A DNA stretch of 64,000 bases from CAVVAL01 sp963740215 (GTDB taxonomy: Bacteria > Actinomycetota > Actinomycetes > Mycobacteriales > Cryptosporangiaceae): assembly GCA_963740215.1 (NCBI GenBank), contig CAVUDJ010000005.1, forward strand, positions 372,001-436,000, read 5' to 3'. The notes under the pieces are model-generated. The model searched no databases, had not been told where the DNA came from, and saw nothing but the letters and a program-made list of their open reading frames with translations. Made by a program: the position numbers and the translations under genes. Shown one piece after another: positions 45,801 through 53,485 of this stretch. How positions within the stretch are numbered: the stretch's first letter is position 1; the number at the start of each line of letters is the position of its first letter.

Positions 45801-46200
45801 GCTTCTGCAACCGCTGCAGTTCCCTGGCCAGCTCGGACCGCAGGTTGTCGGTGGCGGGGTTGACCGGGATCTCCGCCGACACCTGCCGCGTCAGGCCGGC
45901 GAGTTCCTTCTTCAGGTCCGCCTGGAACTGCTTCGCCAGCGGATCCAGCTCGACCGGGACCTTCGGCGCCTTCCTCGGCAGGCTGCTCGGCGGGATCTGG
46001 TCCGGGAACTGCGGCGTGACCGGTAGCCGGATCGGCTTGGCGCCGATCTTCGAGAGTTCCTTCTCGAAGTCGGAGGCGAACGGCTTCACCGCTGCCTTCA
46101 GCTGATTCCCCAGGGCCTTCGCGAAGCCGCGTAGCTCCGGGGTTATGAGGACGTGTGCCGTTCCCGCGTTTGCCCCGAGACCGTCCCCAGGCGACGTCAC
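42823..46200 (-). CDS. Phage tail tape-measure-like protein
   Basis: 1,125 residues from a GTG. The N-terminus (AHVLITPELRGFAKALGNQL) and coiled-coil 30-220 are typical. Membrane-like stretches follow at about 225-290 and 560-620. The C-terminal 350 residues repeat a roughly 45-residue amphipathic unit of the LPGRI...LV/SALSSLVS type, then SDIISGLVSGIRSG and GIGSPSKVMAREVGKWIPAG, the standard tape-measure end. Two opposite single-base shifts near 43745 and 43600 garble 47 residues; the correct frame there reads SFFAALPGRLLAVMLQVLA. In phages it sets tail length, but no other tail gene is present here, so its role is open. Confidence 0.82.
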   Translation of the reverse strand: MTSPGDGLGANAGTAHVLITPELRGFAKALGNQLKAAVKPFASDFEKELSKIGAKPIRLPVTPQFPDQIPPSSLPRKAPKVPVELDPLAKQFQADLKKELAGLTRQVSAEIPVNPATDNLRSELARELQRLQKQLTIEIPTEPADVRQYERDLRAQIDAAKAGITAEIRTTLDSGGVTAEARAVKEQIQRAASPVKIAVELDRGRLREGIAQIGSTLAKGIGGLAVAGAATVSVVGLTGAVTALAGAVAVSSGALVGLPALLLGAGSAALVARVGLLGVNEAFSALAEGDTDKLDEALKKLAPNARSFVREVAKVAPALKSAQQSIQGNLFEGLSRFVRPLVDTYLPKLRQFGFRIAADFNAAAQRAAQFGLAAATTRDVVTVLGNIRTASSTLAPALVPLLQAFRDIAAVGSEGLPRLAAGITGAARSFAAFIASARQSGSLAAFFRSGVDTLAQLGRITGNVALGIVGIFRAGSTEGGNFLDALERMTARFREFVASVGGQAALKQFFADSAVVVGALASAVAFVAEKIGQLTAAFSRLPESVKPIVAQLLLVGGGVALVAGKLAALAPVVSGLAGVIGAIGAGPFLAITAAVVGVGAAFVYAHQQSAEFRTLLSEAFSTIGGIARSAVATVRPALQQFAAIFRDELKPAIDDAISTVSTNLRPAFVKLGEVWRSDIQPALAGIVQKLQEAEPELRAFASAAGAVVRFLAGLTSSGPAVALFSAIGVAARIAGAGLSLAIGNFRAAVQFIQAVPGFFAGVGAAISSFFSGVGATVSTAGSAIGGFFAALPGRIMAALGALASTVTAPLQAMFAGARARCQRRDPEHRVVLRGAARSAARGHAAGPRHEHPDVGPGRGDVAAAGRDGFNAIVSFVAGLPGRISAALSSLVSIVGAIVTNTWNRARALFTSGVAAAVSLATTLPGRVGSAISSLVSRLGSIASSAWSTLRSAFSSGVSQAVSIAASLPGRIAGALGGMAGRFRSIGSDIISGLVSGIRSGVGAVASAARDVAASAVSAAKSALGIGSPSKVMAREVGKWIPAGLAVGIHSNAGVVEEEMLRITQSVVPALPSVSALAAGAVPVPFAAGSQSRPEYHLHEGSASLITQIEAYEARRDALARAGRPS

Positions 46201-46385
46201 AGCGCCTGCTGGACCGGTTCGATGACGCGGACCGACAGCAGGTGTTCGACCTGCGCAGCGGACACGTCGACGGGCAGCAGTGCGCCACGCAGCAACGTGA
46301 CGGTGGTGAACCCGCCACGCCCGATCCCTGCCGGGTCAGCGGTCCGGCAGGTGGCGACGTCCGCCCTCACCCGGTAGCGGGTCAC
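46197..46385 (-). CDS. Small phage-type protein
   Basis: 62 residues, overlapping the tape-measure start and the upstream gene end by 4 bp each, which supports translation. It reads MTRYRVRADVATCRTADPAG then TLLRGALLPVDVSAAQVEHL and VRVIEPVQQAL. Similar short proteins with ALLP..V...HL sit in actinophage structural operons. Exact function unknown. Confidence 0.6.
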   Translation of the reverse strand: MTRYRVRADVATCRTADPAGIGRGGFTTVTLLRGALLPVDVSAAQVEHLLSVRVIEPVQQAL

Positions 46386-47399
46386 TGCCCGGGACGCTTC
46401 TTCGCGGCGGCCTCCGCCCGCTGCCGCCGCAGCGCGACCAGTTCGGGATCGTAGGGCTCGCCGACGGTAGACCCTGTGATCCGCCGCTCGAGCTTCTCCG
46501 CAGCGGCGGCAGCGTTCAGCCTGTCGTACTCGCCGGTGGCGGCCTCGTAGATCTCGTCGTCGCTCATCTCGTCGGGTGACTTCCGCGGCCGGGCGTTCGC
46601 CGCTGCGACCGCGCGCTGCGCCTTCTCGTCACGCTTCGCGCCGATCGCGGACCCGCGGCTGATCCACTCCAGAACGCGGCCCTCATAGTCCCGATTGGCA
46701 GACGAACCGGCGCACTCAACCAGCGCGGCTGAGATTCCGTCGTTGCCGGCGTAGGCATCCATCGAGTTCGGCGGCGGCGGCGAGTGTCGGCGCGGCAGCG
46801 ACCGCATGCCTCGCATACCAAGGGACTCGCAGCAATTCGCTCGGGTCTATTCCTGAGGAGCAGAACGCGGGCAGATCGCCGCTGCTGAAGAGTGTCGGCA
46901 GGTCCGCGTTCGCGGCGACGGCGTCGGTGTAGGCCCACGGGTGTTCAGCGCGGGCCTGAGCTACGTAGGGGTTCAGGCTGTAGTGATCCCCCGCGCCGGC
47001 CGGGGCCGCTGCCGCGGCGAGCTGAACGTGACGCGGATCGTGGGTGGGGGCGGCGGCGACCCGCCGGACTGGCTTCGCAGGAGCGGCAGGAGCCGCAGCA
47101 GCAGCGGCGCGCTTCTCGGCGGCGGTCGCGCGGATGTTGTCCAGCGTGATCGCGCGTCCGCTGGCCCGTACCTCAGCGGTGCCGACCCCCAGCTCGCGGC
47201 ACAGGTCGATGACCTGGTTGATCGGGGCCGCCTGCGCTATGCGGGGCGGCGCGGCCTGCTGCTGCCGTTTGACGATCTCTTCGACACGGGCGAGTACCTC
47301 CGCGTGGCTCGCGGTCACAGGCAAGCCGAGCTTGCCCCGCACATGGTCCAGAGTGGCCGCCGAGATCGGGCGCCCCTTGCCGCTGCCGCTGTCCGCCAC
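46382..47399 (-). pseudogene. Phage-type hypothetical protein, frameshifted
   Basis: The frame from the GTG at 47399 starts MADSGSGKGRPISAATLDHV, a helical N-terminus with an Ala-rich linker, then PYVAQARAEHPWAYTDAVAA and SSGIDPSELLRVPWYARHAV, a pattern seen in actinophage structural-region proteins. Near 46755-46765 a one-base shift moves to the frame DAYAGNDGISAALVECAGSS and continues through a charged helix to the stop at 46382. The corrected protein would be about 338 residues. No named family; no capsid fold can be claimed. Confidence 0.55.
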
Positions 47400-47444
47400 G
47401 CCGCACTCGCCTTCGTGTGTGCGGCGAGATCGAAGCGCGGTGTA

Positions 47445-47864
47445 CTAGCTCGCCCGGCTGAGCAACCGCGCCTCGATCTCCTGCCGCTCTACCCACCAGC
47501 AGCCGCCCCGGACCGTGGCCGTCTCGAACACGCCCCTGCTGGCCAGGTCCCGGATGTTCCGGGCTGAGCAGCCGAGCAGCTTCGCGGCGGTCGCGGTGCC
47601 GACCGGGTCGACCATCACCGAGGAGGGCGGTGACGTCGTCGACGATGCGGGATCGGCTGCGTGCGGCAGTTCCGCGCTTCCGCCTGCGGTAGATCGGGCC
47701 TCGGCGGCGGCGCGCTCGAGGATGGCCTGCAGCGCGGTGAACGTGGCCGGTGGCCGCAGGCCATTACGCCGCCCGTCGACCTGGGCAATGGCGAGCGCGC
47801 GGTCGACCAGCAGGGAACCGATCGGTCCGAGCAGCACTTGCCCACCGCCGAGAGCGATCGCCAC
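47445..47864 (-). CDS. HTH-containing hypothetical protein
   Basis: 139 residues from a GTG (a longer upstream frame to about 47905 is open and may be the real N-terminus). The C-terminal 60 residues are a MerR-type HTH: GTATAAKLLGCSARNIRDLA and VRGGCWWVERQEIEARLLS. The N-terminal part begins VAIALGGGQVLLGPIGSLLV. Possibly a small regulator within the phage-like block. Confidence 0.5.
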   Translation of the reverse strand: MAIALGGGQVLLGPIGSLLVDRALAIAQVDGRRNGLRPPATFTALQAILERAAAEARSTAGGSAELPHAADPASSTTSPPSSVMVDPVGTATAAKLLGCSARNIRDLASRGVFETATVRGGCWWVERQEIEARLLSRAS

Positions 47865-47906
47865 CGGATCGGGCCGGCTGACAGCGTCGTCGGTTCCGCT
47901 GGCTGG

Positions 47907-48318
47907 TCACTGGCTGCTGCCCCCTGGCCAGGACGCCCGCATCGTCTCGATCCAGCGCGCAACGTCTTGGCCCGGGTACGCGGGTACCTGCGGCCTCGGA
48001 ACATCACGAGCACGAGCGCAGCGGCGATCAGTTGGTCGCGGCTCAGGCGTCCGAGGACATCGCTGACGGCCTCGACTTGGGCGCCGGTCTCGTAGGAGGC
48101 CCACATCCGGCGTCCACCGCATCAACGGCTCGACCGAGACCGTCGAGCAGATCGGACGTGGCGGGCTCAGACACCTCCGTGACCGTGCCACGGTCGGCGC
48201 CGCGTTTCGCCGCCACGGGGCTATCGGAGGCAGCCTGGGGTTCGGGTGCCCTCCATAGCCGCCGGAGCCGCCCTAGGGCCTGCAGGGCGCGGCGAATCGC
48301 ACTGAGCTCGGTCATCAT
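47907..48318 (-). pseudogene. Small phage-type protein, frameshifted
   Basis: Three overlapping frames read as one protein: MTELSAIRRALQALGRLRRL...SDLLDGLGRAVDAVDA, then MWASYETGAQVEAVSDVLGR and LIAAALVLVMFRGRRYPRTR, then ARWIETMRASWPGG. Shifts would be at about 48105 and about 47963. An alternative is two overlapping small genes, which the 64-bp overlap makes less likely. Function unknown. Confidence 0.45.
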
Positions 48319-48360
48319 GCCTCCGGGCTGTGCGGGCCTGGGGAGTAAACGGTTGCCTGG

Positions 48361-48900
48361 TCAGGAGCGCGGGCGCGCTCCGTCATCGCCGTCTCCAGCG
48401 GGTCGCATGTTCAGCTCCGCCGTGAGCCGCGCGATCTCGGCGTCTACGGCGTCGAGGGTGATCAGTTCCGCGCGCAGCGGTGCATCGAGACCGAGGAGCC
48501 GCGCGCGCCGCTCGGCGATCCTCAGTAGCCGGTCGATCGCGGCCAGGACCGGGCCGACGTCGTCGACGGCGCGGCCGTGGTGATCGCGGACGACCCGGCC
48601 GGCGGACACCATCGGGTGCCGCGTGGTCATGACGGCCCACGCCGCGCGGTGCAGCGCGTCGAGCCGCAGGAGTTCCAACGCCCTCGCTTCGGCGGCCGGC
48701 TCGGTGATCGTCGCCAGCATGGCGCGTTCGACCGCGCGTCGGGCGTTCGACCGGTCTCCGTAGCCGAGAGCGTCTGAGATCTGCTGGTAGGTGAGACCGC
48801 GGGACCGCAGCCGCACCGCCTGGGCGTCACGCTCAGCGCCCTCCGGGGTGCGCGCGAACCGGCCGGTGTGGTCACGGCCAGAGGGGTCACGGTGCTGCAT
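48361..48900 (-). CDS. Phage-type HTH protein, candidate small terminase
   Basis: 179 residues from the ATG at 48900. It begins with GRDHTGRFARTPEGAERDAQ, then HTH LRSRGLTYQQISDALGYGDR and ARRAVERAMLATITEPAAEA. The helical remainder has LLRIAERRARLLGLDAPLRA and ends after EIARLTAEL. This layout occurs next to terminase genes in actinophages, hence the tentative label. No large terminase is present in the window, so the role in this element may differ. Confidence 0.55.
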   Translation of the reverse strand: MQHRDPSGRDHTGRFARTPEGAERDAQAVRLRSRGLTYQQISDALGYGDRSNARRAVERAMLATITEPAAEARALELLRLDALHRAAWAVMTTRHPMVSAGRVVRDHHGRAVDDVGPVLAAIDRLLRIAERRARLLGLDAPLRAELITLDAVDAEIARLTAELNMRPAGDGDDGARPRS

Positions 48901-49339
48901 GGCTTTGCTCCGTCGCGGCCAGCTCGTCGAACAGCCGGCGCAGCCGCTTCTGGCGGCGCTGGTCGTAGCAGTCGGCGAGCTGCGGTTCGGGCGGGAAGTT
49001 CGCCGGCCAGTCCGGCTGCGCCGCTGCCCACCCGAGCAGGAGCCAGTTCGGCTGCCCATCGGCGATGAAGTCGGTGGCTGGCAGGTCGAGCAGCTGCGCG
49101 GCGAGTGCGATCCGCTTCACCAGCCACGCCCGGTAACGCCTCTCGTGCCTCACCATCGCATCCGCCACCAGAGCCCTGCCCGCAGCCTCAACCCGGTCGC
49201 ATGTGGCCCGGCGCAGCGCCTGGCTCGACATGCCGCCGTGGGCCTCGCAGACGACCTGGCCGCGCATCGCGAACGCCTCGCACGGCTGCCCATTCGTGCG
49301 CCGCGCCTTGCAGCGCAGGGCCTGCCGGACGTTAACCAC
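48887..49339 (-). CDS. Phage-associated Cys/His protein (CKARRTNGQPC...HGG)
   Basis: 150 residues. The N-terminus LRCKARRTNGQPCEAFAMRG followed by VVCEAHGGMSSQALRRA is a Cys/His cluster frequent in actinophage and prophage proteins. The helical C-terminus contains RRYRAWLVKRIALAAQLLDL. It overlaps the downstream HTH gene by 14 bp. Probably metal-binding; function unknown. Confidence 0.65.
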   Translation of the reverse strand: MVNVRQALRCKARRTNGQPCEAFAMRGQVVCEAHGGMSSQALRRATCDRVEAAGRALVADAMVRHERRYRAWLVKRIALAAQLLDLPATDFIADGQPNWLLLGWAAAQPDWPANFPPEPQLADCYDQRRQKRLRRLFDELAATEQSHAAP

Positions 49340-49387
49340 TGTAGGGACACCCCGATAGGTGGTCAGGCGAGCGTGTGTTTCGCGTAG

Positions 49388-49726
49388 TCATCGGCGCCGC
49401 CTGCGTTCGTGTCTGGGGGGCTTCGGCGAAGCGACAGGGATGGTGCATGCGCGGCAGATCCGGGTGACGGCTACGACGGTCCCGAGCGCTCCGGACCACG
49501 GCACGAGGTTGGGGCTGGTGCCGCCGCATCGATCGCACTTCTGTGCCGGGTCGTCCATCTGGTCGGCGAGGCAGTCTGCGCAGAGCAGGTGGCCGGGTTT
49601 GTTGCCGGCGACGAATGCCACGCCGGAAGGCCTTGGGAGGTGTTCGCACTGTTCGCGGACGGCGGTCCTGATCAGCTTGATGATCCACTTGGTGAGGTCC
49701 AGCGAGGCCTGCATGTCGACGGTCAT
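49388..49726 (-). CDS. Zinc-ribbon hypothetical protein
   Basis: 112 residues from the ATG at 49726. A helical start (SLDLTKWIIKLIRTAVREQC) is followed by three Cys pairs (CADC, CDRC, CRAC) and a basic tail RHERRRRR. It overlaps the SWIM-like gene upstream by 4 bp. Alternative readings of this stretch (49332-49832 minus) are frame shadows. Confidence 0.6.
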   Translation of the reverse strand: MTVDMQASLDLTKWIIKLIRTAVREQCEHLPRPSGVAFVAGNKPGHLLCADCLADQMDDPAQKCDRCGGTSPNLVPWSGALGTVVAVTRICRACTIPVASPKPPRHERRRRR

Positions 49727-49953
49727 GTGCTTCTCCGGTCTGGCGCGGTGATGAGGCCGAGGGCGAGGAGGTGGGCGCATCGGCTCCGGGCTGGGCACGG
49801 GCAGTTCCATCCGCCGTGTCGGTAGGTGACACGCCAGAGTGCGGCGTCTCCGCGCACGGTGGCGTCTACCCGGCCGGGTTCGACGCGGCTGACGATGACG
49901 CGGCCTTCGGCGAGGTAGCGCTTGGCCTTGGTGGTGGCGGACTCGCCGCTCAT
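49723..49953 (-). CDS. Small SWIM-zinc-finger-like protein
   Basis: 76 residues. TTKAKRYLAEGRVIVSRVEP and a beta-strand pair lead to GWNCPCPARSRCAHLLALGL, the CxCx(n)CxH pattern of SWIM zinc fingers. Such proteins are common in AICEs and actinophages near replication genes. Likely nucleic-acid binding. Confidence 0.7.
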   Translation of the reverse strand: MSGESATTKAKRYLAEGRVIVSRVEPGRVDATVRGDAALWRVTYRHGGWNCPCPARSRCAHLLALGLITAPDRRST

Positions 49954-50028
49954 GCCGAGCCTCGGCAGTCAGCGACGATCCTGTGTTTCCGCAGCTCACC
50001 GCGGTTGCGTGTAGGGTGATGCAGGGTC

Positions 50029-50155
50029 CGCTGCAAGAATTCTGCCGTGTGTGTGCGCGTCGGGCCGATAAGCTCCTGACCCTGCACAACCCTGCACTCC
50101 TCGCGCACGGACAGGAAGTAACGCCGGAACCCTGCACAACCCTGCACTCCTCGCG
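50029..50155. repeat. ACCCTGCA iterons and 27-bp direct repeat 3' of the primase gene (candidate origin)
   Basis: A 27-bp sequence beginning ACCCTGCACAACCCTGCAC is repeated exactly at 50079-50105 and 50129-50155, 50 bp apart. Each copy holds two ACCCTGCA units, and one more unit is inverted at 50029. The array abuts the stop of the D5-type primase/helicase gene. This mirrors element 1, whose iterons also sit at the rep 3' end. Confidence 0.6.
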
Positions 50156-51568
50156 TCACTCGTCCTCCTCCGACGACAGCCCGATCCCGACGAAGCGCTG
50201 CCCTGCCGACGTTCGCTTCTTGTCGAACCCGCGCTCCTCGACCCGCATCGAGAACGTCTTCTCCGTGCCGAGGTCGTCCTCGTGGATGCCCTCGGTGATG
50301 CCCCAGGATCGCCACGCCTGGTACAACTCGCGCGACGGCACGTGGTAGTGCTCACCCGTGAGGCATCGGCTGTCGAGGAAGCGACCGAGGGCATCCGACT
50401 CCTGGCGGTACTTCTTGGTGGCGGCCTTGATCGCCTCAGGCTCCGCCAGGCCGTCCGTCCGCCATGCCTTGTACCCCTCGACCAACCACGCGAGGACACC
50501 CTCGGCTTCGAGGCGGAGCCGCTGCGGCAGCTCTCCGTCGCGCTCCTCCGGCGGAATGACCACGTTGAACGGGACCAGGCGCAGGCGGCGCCAGATCCCC
50601 TCGTCGGTGCCGCGGACGAGGGGCTTGTGGTTCGTCGCGAGAACGAAGGTGTGCGACGGGTCGAACTCCCAGAAGTCCTCGCGCATCCTGCGAGCGGCGA
50701 TCGGGTCGCCGCCGGTGAGCCGCTTGACGGTTCCCTCCGCGAGCCGGCGACCCTCGTCGGTCTCCTGCATCAAGGCGAGCCGGGCACCGAACAGGCTCGC
50801 TGACGAGGTCGGGTGGAAATAGCCGCGCTCGACGAGCAGCTCAGGGTCGGGTGTCACCGCGTAGTCGCCGAGGACGTAGTCGACGAGGTTGGTCAGCGTG
50901 CCCTTGCCGTTGGCGCCGACGCCATAGAACACCGCGAGGACGTGTTCGATGACCTCACCGACCAGGGAGTAGCCCAGGTACCTCTGGACGAAGCCGCGGA
51001 CTCCGTCGTCGGGCAGGATCCGGTCGATGAACTTGGTGAACTCCGGCGCCTCCATGTCGGGGTGGTAGGCGGCGGCCGTCACCTTCGTGAGGTGCAGACC
51101 CGGGTCGTGGGGCCGCAGATCGAGGGTGCGCAGGTCGAGAACGCCGTTCGCGCAGTTGAGGAGCCACGGGTCGGCGTCGAGGTCGGCGGGGTCGAGCGCG
51201 ACGTCCTTCTCGGTGCCAGCAAGGGTGAGGATGCCGCCGATGCCGCGTGAGGTCTCCAACCGCTTCGCCGCAGCGATGATGGGGCCACGCTCCTTGTCGT
51301 CGAAGATGACCTCTGCCCAGGTGAGGGCGCCGCGTGCCACCGTCTTGGCGCGCCGCGGTGCGCGGCCGGTCGTGTCTGGTGCCCAGCGGGTGCCGTCCCA
51401 GATGAGCCACTTCTTCCACATAGGCACGTGCCGGAGTTGCCCGCTGTAGGCAGCAACGAGCCGGCGCGCGTGACCGAGTTCGGTGTACGGCTCGCCAGGG
51501 GCCGGGTCGTCGACGAGCGGGATGGGCTCGCCGGCGGCGTCGGTGTAGTTCTTGCCGTACTCGATCAC
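50156..51568 (-). CDS. Phage/plasmid primase-helicase (D5_N / SF3, P4 type)
   Basis: 470 residues. The D5_N region covers about 100-200 (GIGGILTLAGTEKDVALDPA, WLLNCANGVLDLRTLDLRPH). The SF3 helicase has Walker A FYGVGANGKGTLTN, Walker B ALMQETDEGRRL, and motif C in THTFVLATNHKPLVRGTD-like context with the arginine finger GIWRRLRLVPF. A C-terminal winged helix follows. These proteins melt and unwind at the origin of phages and integrative elements. No separate primase or DNA polymerase gene is present in element 2, so host enzymes would complete replication. Confidence 0.9.
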   Translation of the reverse strand: MIEYGKNYTDAAGEPIPLVDDPAPGEPYTELGHARRLVAAYSGQLRHVPMWKKWLIWDGTRWAPDTTGRAPRRAKTVARGALTWAEVIFDDKERGPIIAAAKRLETSRGIGGILTLAGTEKDVALDPADLDADPWLLNCANGVLDLRTLDLRPHDPGLHLTKVTAAAYHPDMEAPEFTKFIDRILPDDGVRGFVQRYLGYSLVGEVIEHVLAVFYGVGANGKGTLTNLVDYVLGDYAVTPDPELLVERGYFHPTSSASLFGARLALMQETDEGRRLAEGTVKRLTGGDPIAARRMREDFWEFDPSHTFVLATNHKPLVRGTDEGIWRRLRLVPFNVVIPPEERDGELPQRLRLEAEGVLAWLVEGYKAWRTDGLAEPEAIKAATKKYRQESDALGRFLDSRCLTGEHYHVPSRELYQAWRSWGITEGIHEDDLGTEKTFSMRVEERGFDKKRTSAGQRFVGIGLSSEEDE

Positions 51569-51924
51569 GCGGCGGTCTCCTTGCCGGTGCTGCTCGACTG
51601 CCCGTCGTAGTCCACTGGACCGCCGAGGTATCGGCTGTCAGACGGCAGTGGCTCGCCTGTATCCGGATCCTCGCCGCGGCGTCGGCGCAGCTCCGCGAGC
51701 GACGGAATCTCCTCGCTCCCCCACTCGTACTGGGCGCGGAGCTTGAACGGCCGAGCATCGAAGCTGCGGGTGAACCCGGCCGTGTAGCCGCGTTCGTGGC
51801 CCCATCGGTAGGCAGCGCGAACCGCTTCGAGCTGTTCGTCGTGGGTAAGCGTGTCGCCGGCGAGCATCAACGCCAGGAGGTGACTGGAGCGGTGTTCGGA
51901 CGCGTCGGTGGGCTGCGGGCTCAT
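51565..51924 (-). CDS. Hypothetical protein upstream of primase-helicase
   Basis: 119 residues from the ATG at 51924, which has CAGGAGG 6 nt upstream. It contains EQLEAVRAAYRWGHERGYTA and FKLRAQYEWGSEEIPSLAEL. It overlaps the helicase gene by 4 bp (ATGA), so the two are co-translated. No family recognised. Confidence 0.6.
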   Translation of the reverse strand: MSPQPTDASEHRSSHLLALMLAGDTLTHDEQLEAVRAAYRWGHERGYTAGFTRSFDARPFKLRAQYEWGSEEIPSLAELRRRRGEDPDTGEPLPSDSRYLGGPVDYDGQSSSTGKETAA

Positions 51925-52358
51925 GACGCCTCCTGCTGAACCGCGGCAGTCCCCCGCCACACCCGGACGGCGGAGCACGCGGTGCTAGGACGCTTGCTCG
52001 GGGCATACCCGACCGCCTCGATCAGGCCAGCTTTCGAGGCGGCGAGCAGCCGCGGTCCCCAGCGGTTCGGGTGGTCGGGTTCGGGGACGCCGTGGTCGGC
52101 CAGGTCGGCGGCCTGGAACGGTTCGCCGCGACGCGCAAGCTCGGCTATGCCTGCGTCGCAGCGGTCGCGCCAGCCGTCGTCGGTGTTCGCGGCGGCAACG
52201 GCCATGCCCTCGGCCTTGAGCGCCTCGCCGGCCGCGAACGGCAGGAGTTCCTGACGGACCTCGGGTGTACCTTCATCCGTGGAACTGGTGGCCTGGTGGC
52301 GGCTGGCTTCTGCGAGGGGCGCTTGAGGGAGCGCCCCTCGTTGTGTTGGGGGGCTCAT
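51921..52358 (-). CDS. Winged-helix-like hypothetical protein
   Basis: 145 residues. The C-terminal part reads GIAELARRGEPFQAADLADH, GVPEPDHPNRWGPRLLAASK and IEAVGYAPSKRPSTACSAVR, the pattern of a small winged-helix found near phage replication genes. The N-terminus is Pro/Thr-rich. It overlaps both neighbours by 4 bp. Confidence 0.6.
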   Translation of the reverse strand: MSPPTQRGALPQAPLAEASRHQATSSTDEGTPEVRQELLPFAAGEALKAEGMAVAAANTDDGWRDRCDAGIAELARRGEPFQAADLADHGVPEPDHPNRWGPRLLAASKAGLIEAVGYAPSKRPSTACSAVRVWRGTAAVQQEAS

Positions 52359-52903
52359 GCGATCTCCCGAGTGTCAGCGCGGGCCGGCAAGGGGTGGTCG
52401 GCGAGACGTCGACGGGGCAGCCGCCGCTCGGTTCGTGCGTCTCGCAGCCGGCGCAGCATCATCACGGCGGCGGCGTCGAAAGCCAGCGCGCGCGGGTCAT
52501 CCAGCAGACGAGCCACGATTTGGCAGGTCGTCGTGTAGCTGGTGCCGACCTGTTCGCGGGCGAGCTGGTACTCGCGGCCGTCGCGACGGACCGTGCCGCG
52601 CATCATGTTGATCTCGAACCGCAGCGCCGCCTCTTCCAGTGCGGTGAGGCCACCCGGGCGCGGAACCGCGATGCGCCAGTAGAGGCCGATCCGGCGGGCC
52701 TGGATCTTGCCGGCCTTGGCGCGGCGCAGGACGGTCGAGCGGTGAACACCGAGGATCAGCGCCGCCTCTGTGGTGCCGACCTCGCGGGTCGTCGCGGTGT
52801 CATCGGCTGGGGTGAGATCGGCGCGGCGGCCGACATTCCATGGGTTGCTCGCGTTGGCTTCGTGGATCGCGTCCCGACGAGCCTTCGCGGTTACGGCGGT
52901 CAT
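52355..52903 (-). CDS. MerR-type HTH protein
   Basis: 182 residues from the ATG at 52903. HTH: VGTTEAALILGVHRSTVLRR and AGKIQARRIGLYWRIAVPRP (excisionase-like wing), then a helical region ALEEAALRFEINMMRGTVRR. It is larger than an ordinary excisionase. It is probably a DNA-binding regulator or replication accessory protein in the early minus-strand operon. Confidence 0.65.
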   Translation of the reverse strand: MTAVTAKARRDAIHEANASNPWNVGRRADLTPADDTATTREVGTTEAALILGVHRSTVLRRAKAGKIQARRIGLYWRIAVPRPGGLTALEEAALRFEINMMRGTVRRDGREYQLAREQVGTSYTTTCQIVARLLDDPRALAFDAAAVMMLRRLRDARTERRLPRRRLADHPLPARADTREIA

Positions 52904-53151
52904 GCCGCCGTTCCCCCGTCGTCGTCGCCGAGCGCGGTGAGGATCGAAGCCGTGATCACCCGGATGCGACCACCGACCCGGAGGGTCTTCACCGGCAGCG
53001 TCCCGGCGCGGGCGCATTCGTAGGCGTGAGCGCGGCTGACGCCGAGCGCGGCGGCAGCTTCTTCCACGCTGACGGTGGCTGGCCAGCGGCGGATCTCGAC
53101 GAGTGTCGGACGGTGCTGTCGTACCTGATCGGGCAGTGGGGAGACGCTCAC
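52900..53151 (-). CDS. Excisionase-family HTH protein
   Basis: 83 residues. ATVSVEEAAAALGVSRAHAY and ECARAGTLPVKTLRVGGRIR form the canonical excisionase helix-turn-helix plus wing. Overlaps of 4 bp on both sides place it in the early operon. It is the best Xis candidate for element 2, although it is not adjacent to int. Confidence 0.72.
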   Translation of the reverse strand: MSVSPLPDQVRQHRPTLVEIRRWPATVSVEEAAAALGVSRAHAYECARAGTLPVKTLRVGGRIRVITASILTALGDDDGGTAA

Positions 53152-53372
53152 GACGCCTCCCGCATCCTGGAGAGGACCCGCGCATACCGAATGGCCGCTT
53201 CACCGCGAGGCCGCCGTTGACCCGTTTCCCACCGATGGATGGTGGACGCGGCCACTTCCACGGCCTGGGCGATCTCATCAAGGCTGAAGCCGCACGCGAG
53301 CCGTCGGCGGCGCGCTTCACCCGAAGCTGCGAGCTGCCGCACGCTCGCCAACCGTTCGAGGTTCGTCGTCAT
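53148..53372 (-). CDS. XRE-family HTH repressor
   Basis: 74 residues from the ATG at 53372. HTH: LACGFSLDEIAQAVEVAAST and IHRWETGQRRPRGEAAIRYA. An ATG at 53402 would add ten residues but overlaps a TTTGCCA repeat that looks like an operator; neither start has an SD. It is the first gene of the long minus-strand operon, divergent from 53486, the place of a lysogeny-type repressor. Confidence 0.72.
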   Translation of the reverse strand: MTTNLERLASVRQLAASGEARRRRLACGFSLDEIAQAVEVAASTIHRWETGQRRPRGEAAIRYARVLSRMREAS

Positions 53373-53390
53373 GGACGGAACGGTAACCCA

Positions 53391-53456
53391 TTGGTTTGCC
53401 ATTAGCTACCCGTTGCTTTGCCAATCCTGATGTGCGACGCTGGCAAGGCATTGCCG
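53391..53456. promoter_or_regulatory. TTTGCCA operator-like repeats in divergent promoter
   Basis: TTTGCCA occurs at 53395 and 53417 on the plus strand. GGCAAGGCATTGCC, an imperfect palindrome carrying the inverted form, follows at about 53442. They fill the 110-bp gap between the XRE gene and the divergent gene at 53486. Confidence 0.5.
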
Positions 53457-53485
53457 ACAAGTAGCCGTACCTGTACCAATGACCC

